60,000 nt of DNA, from assembly GCA_029204225.1 (NCBI GenBank), contig CM055109.1:49006599-49066598 (forward strand), given 5' to 3'. This document shows, one piece after another, positions 44,464 through 55,612 of the stretch. Source of the stretch: Diphasiastrum complanatum. Lineage: Eukaryota; Streptophyta; Lycopodiopsida; Lycopodiales; Lycopodiaceae. A program made the position numbers and the translations under genes. The notes beneath the pieces are model-generated. The model was given only the letters and a program-made list of their open reading frames with translations, ran no database searches and was not told the DNA's origin. The stretch's first letter is position 1. Each line of letters begins with the position of its first letter.

Positions 44464-45564
44464 TTAAGATATTGTCGTGTCAGGTGCTGGTGTAGAGATA
44501 GTTGCTTCATCACCCCCGTCGATGACATGTGAGGGTGATGAGTGTGGTTGTGAGACCGTGGATGAGCTTCCATCATATGAGGTGGAACCATCTGAAACTG
44601 ATCCCGTTGGTGATGTGCTTCTAGCTTGAAGTTTATTTTGCAACATTTGTTGCCTTGTGTCTGGCAACTGGGCCTTGGAGGTATCGGCCTCTTGAGCTCC
44701 GGAGGTTGCAGCTGCCTGTGGGTCCGGTTGTGGGCTTCTTTGCTTATGTACTAGAGCGAAAATACTAGTGTTTACTCGTTTAGGCTGGGATCCCGATGGT
44801 AAAGTGGCCCGTGATTGTGTACGCTTGGACTTTGTTGACTCAATGGGAATTTCCCATGCCTTGTCTGCAAGCTGCAAGTGTTGTTGAAGCTTTGGCCCGT
44901 TCAAGACTTGGTGGAGGGTGATATTTGTCAAGAGATATCCGAGTATTGCTATCGGCTGCTTGTTCTTAATGCACTCATGAAGGCAGTTCGAAACAAACTG
45001 TGTCCAATCATAGAGGTTCTAGGCATGCAGTCGTGAATCTGTCATCATGTGAAACATGGACATGGGTACCCTCTGCAACTTGGTTCTTGGTTGTTGTGTG
45101 CACTTTGTCAAGTATGCACATGCCGCTTGTAGTTGTGGGTCATTGATTGCTTCGACTCGACACCCGTCCTTGTTTTTCTACTTCGCCACAGATGGGTCAA
45201 TGAATTTGAAATATGTAGTCTGCTTGCTTTTTTTAAGTGTCCTAGTGACAACATTGGGTCCTCTTGGGAACCCAAAAGGTTGCAAGTCGGCCGGTGCAAA
45301 TGATATGTTGTAAACATAGTTCCTCACAGGAGGAACTATTAGCTGGCACGACCTTGCTGTAGCATTGTAGTTGGCATATATCATATGCACGAGGTACGGC
45401 CTTTGATACCCCGTCAAGACTGGCATCTGAAACTCAATGGCTCAAAAGAAGGATGCTGCCTGTTGGTACTAGTGTTGCATTTCAGTAATATCCAATTTGG
45501 ACAATTGGATGTCGAGCTTATTGGCATCAGGGTCATCAGAACTGGAGGCAGGGTTGGTAGACAT
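44464..45564 (-). pseudogene. nested element extra ORF 1
   Basis: A frame of about 367 codons from ATG 45,564 to TAA 44,464-44,466. The N-terminal part reads NKLDIQLSKLDITEMQH and YQRPYLVHMIYANYNATAR, the middle YDWTQFVSNCLHECIKNKQP and LGYLLTNITLHQVLNG, and the C-terminal third is Ser/Thr/Gln-rich and probably disordered. The middle loosely resembles the helical plant-transposon protein domain found near Athila-type elements; this is weak. Four internal stops (near 45,460, 45,440, 45,178 and 45,020) fit C-to-T changes. Confidence 0.5.
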
Positions 45565-45619
45565 GATGAAAAAACTGGGAAATAAAAATCTTAAAAAAGG
45601 GTGTCAGTTGAGATTTCAG

Positions 45620-45800
45620 ACAGGGTTAACAGGTGTTGGTTGAAATGTGAGAGAGGGCGTCAGCTGAGATGTGAGCGGAGGGCGTCGACTGAGATGTGAG
45701 CGAAGGGCATTGGCTGAGATGTGATGGAAAGCGTCAGCTGAGATGTGATGGAAAGATGTCGACTGAGATGTAATGGAAAGGAATGGTCTGTGAGGAACTG
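45620..45800. repeat. 25-bp minisatellite, array 2
   Basis: About six units of GTCAGCTGAGATGTGAGCGG plus five bases, for example at 45,668, 45,693 and 45,717. The unit is clearly related to that of the larger array at 46,390-46,815. Confidence 0.8.
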
Positions 45801-46389
45801 AGGTTGGGAAGGAAGGTGTGTGAAAGTGGAGGTGTTGTGGATAGAAGTGTTTGGCAGATGTGTGGCAAACGAAGTATGGTGTGAACAATGGAAGGTAGAA
45901 GTTCCAAAAAAAAAGATGTCGGTATATGTTTGTGACTAAGTGGAAGGGACGAAGATATTGGGAGAAGTAAAGGAAGTAGCTTTTGGTGAAAACGGTTGTT
46001 TGGAGATGATGAAAGAAAAGTGTGTATGATTAAAAGGTGATACTCAATAGTGTAACGGAAGCATGTGGAATGCTTGCGTGACACTACCCCTTAGCATGCG
46101 AAATGTTTCAAATGCTTTGTTCTCCATTGGCGATATTAGGTTTGGAGACTGTTTGTGATGGCGCTCTCAATGGGAAACACACTAGGATGGCTAATACTGG
46201 GTGGAGATGGTGTGGAAGCAACCACTGATGCACAGAATGAGAGAGCGCCAGGATCGTGTAGGAGAGTCAAAAAATCGCCAGTAGATCATCGCGAGAGAGC
46301 TCCAGAGTTCGCACTTCGCTGAGGTGCGAATGGCATCGAGGTGATGGCATTTATGGACGCCGTCAGCTGGGTTCGGGCGCGATGAGACG

Positions 46390-46815
46390 TGTCTATTTGT
46401 TGAATTTTGAATGAGAAGCGTCGGTCGAGATTTGATGGAGTCGCGTCGGTCAAAATCTGAGAGAGTCACGTCGGTCGAGATATGAGAGAGTCGCGTCAAT
46501 CGATATCTGAGAGAGTCACGTCGGTCGAGATCTGAGAGAGTCGCATGGTCGAGATCTGAGAAAAATCCATCGGTTGATATTTAAACGGATCCCATTGGTT
46601 GAGATTTGCGCGGATACCGTCGGTTGAGATTTGAGCGGATCCCGTTGGTTGAGATTTGAGCGGGTCCCGTCGGTTGAGATTTGAGCGGATCCCATCGGTT
46701 GAGATTTGAGCGGATCCCATCGGTTGAGATTTGAGCGGGTCCTGTCGATTTAGATTTGAGCGGATCCCGTCAGTTTGAGATTTAAGCGGATCCCGTCGGT
46801 TGAGATTTGACAAAA
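46390..46815. repeat. 25-bp minisatellite, array 1, about 16 units
   Basis: The unit is GGTTGAGATTTGAGCGGATC plus CCGTC. The right-hand units (46,590-46,815) are alike. Left-hand ones carry a GAGAGAGTCGCGTC variant. Minus-strand frames over it give a repeating ISTDGIRSNLNR peptide that is probably not a protein. It lies between integrase and extra ORF 1 of the nested element. Confidence 0.9.
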
Positions 46816-46849
46816 TCCCAATATGAAGAAATGGATCTGTGTGATGCAA

Positions 46850-47225
46850 GTGAAGAACTTCAAGGGAAAAATATGACTGTGGCTAAGAGTAGAAGTTCGT
46901 ATGAAAAAGGTGTATCTCCATAAATGTTTGTATGCCTGAGATACCAGTCAGACAGAAATGAGGTGGCTAAAAGTGTCAGAATCAATTCTATGGTGTAGCC
47001 TATCATTTGTTGATCTAGAACATCCATGACCCATGAGTATGTACAGGAAGAAGAGAATGCATAGAAAGTACATAAGTAATGGTATGAAGTATAAACAAGG
47101 AACGAGATGAAAAATAGGCATGCAAAACTAGAACTACAAGCAAGAACATAAGAAAAATAGAAAGAAAGACTAAAAAATGTAAAATATATACTAGGGAAAA
47201 GATGTTAAATTGGGTCAACAAAAAA
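46850..47225. other. spacer between integrase end and minisatellite
   Basis: No frame of interest. It separates the pol end (near 47,226) from the tandem array. Confidence 0.5.
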
Positions 47226-48413
47226 CAACTCTTCGTACTACCGCCTTAGACGACCACCATTTACGACAGTGTCTAGGAGGATTTCGTCAAGTGTTTGCAA
47301 CTAGACTGCACCATTAGGAAAGATTTTATCAATAACATACGGCCCCTCACTTCTGAATTTCAATTTGTCGGGGTGCTTCTTGGATGTATAAAGAAGCACC
47401 TGGTCACCTAAATGTAGATCTTTATTGCATAGGTGACGGTCATGCCAAGCCTTTTGGCGTCGTTTGTTAACCAGTTGTGCGTGGTAAGATATAAGTCTTG
47501 CCTCGCATAACTGGGTTAACGTAAATACCCTGGTTTTGAGTTGTTGTTCAATTGCAGCTTTTTCACAGAGATCTGTTGAAAAAGCTTCCATGACTCCTAA
47601 TGATGGGACTAAGAATTCTACTGATACCCCCTCTTGACCATATACTAAGTGGAAAGGGGTAACCCACCCAGTGGCTTTCTTCGGGGTGGTGCGGTAAGCC
47701 CAAACAACTAAGAAAAGTTTTTTTTCCCAATTAGAGCGACTGGTTTCAACTATCTTGGTCAAAATTTTACATATCATCTTGTTAGTTGATTCAACCTGGC
47801 CATTATATCTAGGGTAGTATGGTGTACTTTTTCTGTGAACAACAAGGTAATGGCGTAGGAGATTATCAATGACAGCTTTCAAAAAATGTGTGCCGCGATT
47901 ACTAACTAGCTCAATGGGACAGCCAAAACGTGTAATAATGTTTTCGTAAAAAAAATGCGCGACTGTTTTTGCATTGGCGTCCTTCGTTGCTTTTGCCTCC
48001 ACCCACTTAGTGGCGTAATCTGTGGCTATGAGGATGTAACGAGCTTGGGTATGTTTTGTTGCTAGACTGATTGGTCCAACAAAGTCAATTTCCCACTTAT
48101 GGAAGGCTTTGCCTTCTATAATGGGAGTCAATGGCGTGAAGTCTGCTTTGGTGTTTTTATTGGCTCGTTGACAAACATCACAGGCTGCAATGACAGCAAA
48201 CGTGTTCTTAAACAAAGATGGCCACCACAGTCCTGCTCGAAGGATAATCTTTGCTGTGGCTTCAGCAGAAAAGTGGCCACCTCCAATGCCCTCATGAGCT
48301 TGAGATATGATAGGTCGTATCTCAGATTCATAAGCACATCGACGAATGATACCGTCAACGCCCCTTTTGTAAAGTTGTCCTGCAATTAACTGAAAGGGCG
48401 CAGCTTTTAGCAA
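47226..48413 (-). pseudogene. nested element integrase
   Basis: A 370-codon open frame (48,413-47,301). The zinc-binding HHCC motif is AHEGIGGGHFS...CDVCQR. The core has WEIDFVGPI (first Asp), ELVSNRGTHF and GQVESTN (Glu). The second catalytic Asp, normally VSDRGTHF, is Asn here. The C-terminal part has LGDQVLLYTSKKHPDKLKF and GPYVI. After a TAG at 47,298 the frame continues LQTLDEILLDTVVNGGRLRR, the usual end of Ogre/Tat/Athila pol. Confidence 0.9.
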
Positions 48414-48436
48414 AAAATTTCTTTTTGCCGCCGTAC

Positions 48437-49477
48437 TCAGGCCTTCTTTGAGTCTGCCTGTTGTGAGGAACTAAGTGATCTCTCAGCCCATAAGGGTGTA
48501 GCATCAATCTGAAAAAGGCATGCATCAGGGAGATCATCGTTGACTAGTGTAGTTGCTTTTTCAGCACTTGGTAGTCTGGAAAGGTGGTCCGCCATGAAAT
48601 GTTGGGTCCCTTTCCGAACGACTACGTGAAAATTAAATTTCTCTAAAATCAACAGCCATCAAGCTATACGTCCCGTTTTACAGGATTTATTAACGATATA
48701 TAGAGGGACTTCATGGTCTGTGTAGAATGCAAAGGTCTGGCCTAATAAATAATGTCTTAGGTGTTGCACGGCATAGACCATCACCAATGCTTCTCTCTCA
48801 GTGGCTGTATAGTTTACTTCAGCAGGCACCAGTTGCCTGCTCAAGAAACGTATTGGGAAGTCTTTGCCATACTCGTCTGGTTGTGCAAGAAGACCTCCAA
48901 TGGCATACTTACTTGCATCAGTATGCACATGGAACTCTTTCGTGTAATCTGGCGAGCGGAGTATGGGAGCCGTGGCGATGGCTGTTTTCAACTCTTCAAA
49001 GGCCTTAATTCGTTCTTCGGTCCAGCAAGGATCTACCACAACTAAATAAATGAGGCGTGCCTTGCCAACATAGTCGATTATAAAGATGCGATAATGATTT
49101 GTATGTCCGAGGAAAACATATACTTCCTTCACTGTTGTAGGTAAGGGCATTTCCACTATAAACTTGATTTTTGATGGGTCGATAGAAATACCGTCCTTTG
49201 AAATTATATGTCTGAGTATGACCCCATGGGTGACCCATATTTGGCATTTATCAGGGTTTAGTGAGATTCCAAATCTACGACAGTGAATGAAGATTTTCTC
49301 CAGGGGGTCAAGGTGTGTAGCTGTGGAGAAATGTACACCTAGATCGTCGAGATAAATCTCCACGATCCGATGTAACAAATCTTGAAAGGCCAGTTGCATC
49401 CCTTTGGAACGTTGAAGGGGCGTTGCATAAGCCAAAAGGCATAACGTTATAAGCATAAATCTCATTCTCTGTTGCAA
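48437..49477 (-). pseudogene. nested element RT C-terminal part and RNase H
   Basis: From 49,477 after a frame change: EIYLDDLGVHFSTATHLDPL (RT active site, YLDD), VFLGHTNHYRIFI, then RNase H with FHVHTDASKYAIGG (Asp), ATEREALVMVYAVQHLRHYL (Glu) and FAFYTDHEVPL (Asp). At about 48,657 a TGA interrupts RIA-stop-WLLILEKF, then MADHLSRL follows. All catalytic acids visible are kept. Confidence 0.9.
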
Positions 49478-51329
49478 AGGCCGTTTTATGTTTATCTTCA
49501 GGGGCTATCTGAACAAAGGAATACCCACTGAATCCATCCAAGAAGCTGAAAGCTTCAACTCCTGCCATTTCCTCTAGGATTTGGGTCATTAAAGGCAAGG
49601 GAAAATGGTCTTTCTTTGTAACCGCATTAAGGTTTTTGAGATCGACACTAATACAAAGCCTGCCGTTTTTCTTGGGTACAACCACAATGGGTGATACCCA
49701 ATTAGTATGTTGAACTTCATAAATGAAACCAACATCCAACAATTTCTTAATATCTTTGTCGATCCTCTCACGATAGACAGAGTTAGATCGATAGGGTTTA
49801 GCCCTAATAGGCTTAGCATTGTCTTCTAAAGGAATCCTATGGATGACTATTTCAGGTGGAATTCCTTTCATTTTCGTATAAATCCATGCAAATACATCCC
49901 TGTATTTGCAAAGTAAAGTTTCTAAATCAGAAAGTTGGGTTGATGACAAATGTGCACCAACATGAACTATTTGATCTATCTCCTCGTCAAGATCTTTAAG
50001 GTTTAGTAGAATTGTCTTAGCAGGTCCTTCAAAGGAATTCGAACTTGGTGTAGGTTCCCGATGCGGTTGTGGTAACTGGATAACAACGTCATCCAGTGTA
50101 AAGTCTTTGAACTTCTGTGGAAGATCAAAAGGTGGATCAACAAAAGGTTCGGGAACTTTGGGAATCATTTGAGGTGATTCACTACTAGATGTGGAAGCTT
50201 GGTCGGATTGTTTGGTTTCTGTCCCTTTTGACAAGGGCTTGATCGGCTGTTTAAGCTTCTCACGCATTTGTTTTTGACGCTCAATTAATTTTGTATCAAT
50301 AACTTTAGGTTTTTGTAATCGAGGTTTTTGTGGTTTTTGAGTGAGTGGTATTGGTACATCACTTATCATATCGTCGTCAATTGTATCCCAGACTTTGTCG
50401 GGATACACATCCCATGTATATACTTTGGGTTTGGGCTTGTATGTTTGTGTGTTGGGTACCTTGGATGTCAGTTGGATGTGAGGCAACGATCCTGGTGTCG
50501 TTATCTCCTTAGGAATTGATTTTGGCGGATAAGGTTGTGCATCTAGATATAGGAGTACATGCTCATCCGTCATGTCTACATCATCCATGGAAAGAATACC
50601 TTCTTCCGAAACATGGGTGGTAGAGACACTAGGTTCTCCTGGGCACCACGCTATAGGAATCGGGTCAATCATCATAAGTGGGATGATGAGTGTGTCAATG
50701 TCTTTAGAAGATGGGAGAATATCCACATCTGCTACAGCAGTTTCGATACGACATCGATTGGAATCAGCACAGTCCACAGTGGCTAGTGCGTGACCCCAAT
50801 TGATTATGTCCGTGGATCTCGTATAGTGACCTTTTGGTTGGATCGGGATGCTATCTGATTCATCATATGTTGTGGATGACCAATCATCGTATACCTTGGC
50901 GGGCTTGACATGGCCTGTTGAGTCAACCGTGACTCGTTTATCATGGTTACCAAAGGTAATTTTGCTATGCTTCCAATCTTGGACAACACCTGCCATCTGG
51001 AGCCAGGGTGTACCAAGAAGGAGTTTATATGTATTGTTATCTTCTGGTAAATCTAAGATGACACAATCTATCACAAATTTGACATCTGCTATGCGAATTT
51101 TTATATTTGATAAATGACCAACAGGGTCAGTAACTCGTTGATCAGCCATGCGAAGTTTATATCGTGGATGATCGAGGGTATGGAAGCCCCATGACTTTGC
51201 CAATGACAAAGCCATTATATTAACGTTTGATCCACTATATAGGATAGTGAATACTGCGGGATAGTCTTTATAGGACAAAGGTAGGGTGATGCTAGGACCC
51301 TTAGCAACACCTATATTCAACAGATTCAT
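49308..51329 (-). pseudogene. nested element protease and RT N-terminal part
   Basis: A 673-codon frame. It starts with a protease-like region (AVFTILYSGSNVNIMALSLA; the catalytic Asp of DSGS is Tyr here, and YKLLLGTPWLQMAG follows). A long variable linker with Pro, Ser and Lys comes next. RT begins at WIYTKMKGIPPEIVIHRIPL and continues NWVSPIVVVPKKNGRLCISV, FSFLDGFSGYSFVQI and VMPFGLCNAPSTFQR. A frameshift near 49,410-49,450 moves RT into the next frame. Length fits an Ogre/Tat-type gag-pol junction. Confidence 0.9.
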
Positions 51330-51751
51330 AGGAATCTGGGGAATTTTAGGAATCTCTTATGTTTTCCACTGTTTATCAGGAATAGTAGGCAGCTGAAAAC
51401 TTTGATGGATATAACGTTGAAGCCTAGTGAAGGATTTTATTGCAGTATGAAACGACATGGTGAGTTGAGCTTGCAGGAGGTCAGAAAATACTTCAAGTCC
51501 CTATAGGGATTGCTCCTTTTTGGGGATATGAGCTGATAACAGACTTTTTGTATGTTCTTCCTCTCGCAAAAACTCATTTTGAAACTCATTGTATTGTCGT
51601 TGTTCCACTTTTGGATCTGGGTAATCTTTTGGTAATGTGGAAGCCGTCAAGTGGCTTCCTTGGGGGTCAACTGATTTGACATTATTTTGTTGTTGTTCTT
51701 GTTGTTGGCGTTGTGCTCTGAACTCTAACAGGTTCGGATGAGATATTAAGA
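51330..51751 (-). pseudogene. nested element gag-pol linker remnant
   Basis: Continuous with the frame above but broken by stops at about 51,501 and 51,358: LLEFRAQRQQQEQQQNNVKS, LPKDYPDPKVEQRQYNEFQN and FHTAIKSFTRLQRYIHQSF. The gag core and zinc knuckle that should precede it are gone; the frame meets LTR U3 sequence at 51,752. Confidence 0.6.
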
Positions 51752-52120
51752 AAGAAGGCTATCCATGTGGAGCCCAAGTGGCAATTCCACCAAATTAGAG
51801 ATTACATGTGGAATTTTTCCTTCCACTAAAGGTCACCATCAAAAGGTGGCTCACTCTAACTAATTTAAGGGGGGTCTACATTATTTACAAAGCCTAGGAA
51901 ATATGACTAGCTCCTACATGGTCATTCCTTCTCTGGGATACACCATGTAGGCTCACATAGATATTTCACTGTCATCCTAGCTAGTAGTTTCTTGAATCTC
52001 ATGCTTGGCTCTCAACTTCTTATGCTCTCCTCCTTCTGAGACCTCCTCGGTCATGGGTGAGAGGTATTCTGTGTCTTCGGCTTGGCTCGGCATCTGGGGA
52101 TTCTCTGGAATTTGCTAACA
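51752..52120 (-). repeat. 5' LTR of the nested element, truncated to U3
   Basis: Matches 41,583-41,952. It stops a few bases upstream of the TATA-like box, so R, U5, the primer binding site and gag were lost in one deletion that joins U3 to the gag-pol linker. Confidence 0.85.
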
Positions 52121-52880
52121 CTGCCCATCAAATTCTGGGTGATCTGAAGAACTAAGACTAAGGGTTGTTTCAAGTTTTTCAAAAACTGCTTGCCAAAACT
52201 TGCCAGTGAACTTGGAGTCACAATCACTAACAATATCATTCAGCAAGCCATACAATCAGAAGAAACAAAAAGGGGGAGATTGGGTTTACCTATGACTCCT
52301 ACAAGATTCAAAGGTAATGTGTAATGAAAAATTGGGCTAGTTCAGGTGCCTTGACAGTTAATTTAGTTGGTATAAATTGTGCCATCTTGGTTAGTCTGTC
52401 AACCACCACCCAAATGGCATCGTGATCACTCCGAGTTTTAGGGAGTCCAACCACAAAATCCATTGAAATACTTTCCCATTCTTACTGGGAATTTTCAAGG
52501 GATGAAGAAGACCCACAACTTTGAGTCTTTTTGCTTTGTTTTGCTGGCATTGTTCACAACTTTGAACATATGCCTCCACATGACCTTTTCATCTTAGGCC
52601 AGAAATTTTTTTGCCTAACAAGGTCAAGTGTCCTCCGTATGCCTAGGTAACCAGCACAAGGGTTGTCATGACACTGTTGCAGGATTTGGGCCCGCAAGTC
52701 CTCCCTATTTGGCACACAAACCTTTTCCTTTCAAAAAAGCAGGCCATTCCTTATGGAATAGTCTTCAAGTATCTTATCATTACGGGATTGCTTGGGATCC
52801 TGCATCCCAAGGTCATCACTAGATCTAGAATTTCCTGTTAGGACATCTAGCCAGATGCGACCAAAAAACAATCGGTTCAA
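52121..52880 (-). pseudogene. outer gypsy element: integrase, N-terminal half
   Basis: Reads YVQSCEQCQQNKAKRLKVVG (zinc-binding CX2C), then in shifted frames SMDFVVGLPKTRSDHDAIWV and DRLTKMAQFIPTK, then KFWQAVFEKLETTLSLSSSD and HPEFDGQ, where it ends at the LTR of the nested element. This is chromovirus-type integrase. It continues at 40,851. Confidence 0.8.
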
Positions 52881-53600
52881 CAAAGATCTCGTAGTGAAGG
52901 ATACAAATCATATTGGATCTCAACAAAGCATAACTGATTTATCTCTCCAATCTGACTCAAGGCGTCGACAATATAGTTCAACGTACCTTTACGATACTTA
53001 ATGTCGAACACAAACTCTTGAATGAGTTTCGACCATCTAGTCTTACGGCCACGAAGGTCCTTGGCATCACAAATATACTTGAGGGATTGGTGATCAGTCA
53101 TTACCGTAAATTTGGCGCCATAAAGATAATGCCTCTAGATTTTTAACGCGTGAATGACTGCAAAAAGCTCCTTCTCATAGGTAGAATACCTATCTGAGCA
53201 GGCTCCAGTTTCTTGCTTTCAAAAGCCATTGGTCTACCGTCCTGATAAAGGACCGCTCCAACAACAAAGTCACTAGCATCCATATCAACCACAAAGGGCC
53301 GGTTAGGATCGACAATGTGTAAAATTGGAGCCATAGAAACACAGTGCTTGAGAGTCTCAAAACTCTCATTCATTTCATCTGTCCATGTTATCAATGGACT
53401 TTTTCTACAGCTACATTTTTTCTTCACCCCCTTAAGAACGTTCGTCAAGGGCAATGCTATTAAGGCATAGTCCAAAATGAATCTATGAAAGAATCCTGTG
53501 AAGCCCAAAAAGGATTTCACATCACGAATTGTCAAAGGTCTCGGCCATTCTCGCACCTTACGGACTTTGTCAAAATCGATTTCAAGACCTTTATCCGATA
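52877..53600 (-). pseudogene. outer gypsy element: RNase H and RT connection
   Basis: VREWPRPLTIRDVKSFLGFT, FHRFILDYALIALPLT, SFETLKHCVSMAPILHI and FVVDMDASDFVVGAVLYQ (first Asp of RNase H, DMDAS) are in the 53,556-53,143 frame. TDHQSLKYICDAKDLRGRKT and GTLNYIVDALSQIGEI follow. Frame changes near 53,190 and 53,110 disrupt it. Confidence 0.85.
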
Positions 53601-54732
53601 TGACATGGCCTAGGTATTTGAGTTTAGTTTGAAAGAACTCACATTTCGACTCCTTATCATAGAGCTTTTCTTGCCTTAGAAGATCTAAGACAATAGAAGA
53701 TGCTCTTCATGCTCCTCAAGGGTCCAACTATAAATTAATATTTCATCCAAATACACTGTAGTACTCCCTTTGCTTATACGATATCGTCTCCCTGGACCAA
53801 CAAGACTCCTGAGGAGAAGCTTAAAAATGCTGCAAGAAGCTTTGGCATAACTCCTTCCATTATCGTTCATGCTGGAAAGTAGCAGGCGCATTCGTGAGTC
53901 CAAAAGCTAACGCTAAAAACTCATAATGGCCATATCTAGATCAAAATCCAGTCTTAGGAACATCTTCATTCCTAATCCATATCTGATGGTAACCTGATCT
54001 AAGATCAATCTTGGAGAAATACTTAGCTCCATTCAGACAATCCATAAGCTCATCCATCCTAGGTAAGGGATATTTGTCCTTGATGGTTAAATCATTTAAC
54101 TTTTTAAAGTCACCACACAAACGTGTGCCGCCATCCTTTTTACTAACTAAAAGGATTGGTGCTCCCCAAGGGGACTTACTAGGCCGAATATGGCCCATTC
54201 TAAGGAGTTCTTGTAACTGCTTAGAAATTTCATCCTCTTCCTTGATGCTAACCCTGTATGGAAAAAGAGATACAGGTTGGCTTCCAGGAAGCAACTCTAT
54301 CTGATGGTCAACACTCCTTTGGGGAGGTAGGCCATCAAGGAGTTTATCAGGAAAAACATCGCTATACTCTTGCCTAACCTTGTTAGATATTATTCCTTCA
54401 AGTGAGTTAACACTTAAGGGATTATTTACAAGCACATTCAAAGGCAAATGCGATAAATCACTATTTAGACTCTGGACTGCATGGTCATCCACATAGATTT
54501 CATCTTTCAAAAAACAAAGATAAACTTTATTACTAGAATATTTCAAATATTTCACAACTTTTAAAGTAGAAACCAAAGGATCAAAAGGCCTATTTACATC
54601 GCCTTTTAGCTCAATTAATGAGCCCTTATGCAAAAAGAAAATACTACGAGTAACATAATCTTTTCTTAAAGACTCATTTTTAGAATAAAACCATTCTTTT
54701 TCTAAGATTATGTCTACACTATCCAAGTTCAT
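53601..54732 (-). pseudogene. outer gypsy element: protease tail and reverse transcriptase
   Basis: The 263-codon frame begins with the protease end ([20 protein letters not shown]). It passes through [60 protein letters not shown] and [14 protein letters not shown]. It then reaches a TAG (53,941) and continues in pieces: HYEFLALAFGLTNAPATFQH, then the active site region near 53,750, and ESKCEFFQTKLKYLGHVIS. The YLDD/FLDD motif is disrupted by frame changes. Confidence 0.85.
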
Positions 54733-54743
54733 AATATGAAAAT

Positions 54744-55612
54744 CTAGCGGCTCAACATAATCTTGGATCTGAAGCGACAGTTGAAAATGGCGTCAGGGGA
54801 TGTGAAGCTTTTTCTTTGGGCAATCTTTTGAAAGATGTCCCTTCTCCATGTATGAGAAGCACAACCTGCCAGTTCTCGCCTTGTCGTAGTCTGCGCGCTC
54901 CAATTTGAAGCATTTTTTTCCTCCTTGGGAACCGGTATCCGCCGTCTTGTCTCTGCCCCGCTTCTTGAAAAAAAAAATTCTTTTTGCTCAGCCTTGGGCA
55001 AAGATTGCTCCTTGCAAGAGGCAATCATCGAAGATTTTTGCAAAGCAAACCGCATTTTCGATTGTCTGCGGTTGGTTACGCCGCACTTCTAGCTTAAATT
55101 CTTTTGGAAGCCCCAAAATAAAATGTAATTTCAACAGGATAGGATCGATTCGTGAGGCGAATCGAGGCAATTTTTTTTGGAATTCTTGGATATAGGCATC
55201 TAACGGCCTAGTACCCACCTGCACGGTGGAAACGTTGCCAATGCTCAAAATCATCCAACACCCAAAGAAAAGCCATTTTAAAGGCTTCTTGAAAGGCGTC
55301 CCATGTAGAAGGGGCAGTAGCCCTCTCCTTTAGATCCTACCACCATGTAAACGCCTTTTCGCATAAAAACATGAGAGCAGAAGTGATCTTTGTACCCCAA
55401 AAAGAATTCCAGATTAAACATTGGATATACGCCAACGGACCGCGAGTGCGTCGAAGAACGTCACTCTTGCTCGGCCATGGCATGTTTGGCCTACATTTCT
55501 AAAATTTGGTTTTGCAGAAGATTTAGGGCTTGTACAAGCTAGTTAGTGTCTACATCAGGAGGAGGAGGAGGTGAAGATGGTCGTTCACCCGAGGACATAG
55601 CAGGGTCCATGG
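54744..55612 (-). pseudogene. outer gypsy element: gag with worn zinc knuckle
   Basis: Probable start ATG at 55,612 (DPAMSSGERPSSPPPPP). The gag core follows in pieces (TRPLDAYIQEFQKKLPRFAS and ILGLPKEFKLEVRRNQPQTI). The knuckle reads CFSYMEKGHLSKDC, with one Cys changed to Tyr. The protease active site that should follow is deleted: the knuckle joins the protease tail directly at about 54,790. Confidence 0.75.

Larger units (their letters stand above)
40852..52120 (-). mobile_element. nested Ogre/Tat/Athila-type Ty3/gypsy element, 11.3 kb
   Basis: Minus-strand order: truncated 5' LTR (52,120-51,752), gag-pol linker, protease, RT, RNase H, integrase, a spacer with two minisatellite arrays, three further ORFs, polypurine-like tract, full 3' LTR (41,952-40,852). 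It interrupts the integrase gene of the outer element after the codons for DGQ. Flanking 5-mers are CTGTT (40,847-40,851) and CTGCC (52,121-52,125), a target-site duplication if two C-to-T changes are allowed. RT and integrase sequences (MKGIPPEIVIHRIPL, FLDGFSGY, VNGGRLRR) point to the Ogre/Tat/Athila branch. Gag is deleted and many stops are present, so it is dead. Confidence 0.85.

Noticed and set aside
46390-46815. CRISPR-like array
   Set aside because: The units are directly adjacent with no spacers, in a plant nuclear context; it is a minisatellite.
46496-46849. 117-codon repetitive frame (ISTDGIRSNLNR units)
   Set aside because: The 25-bp unit is not a multiple of three, so open frames arise from the repeat; the array lies in a spacer of the nested element.
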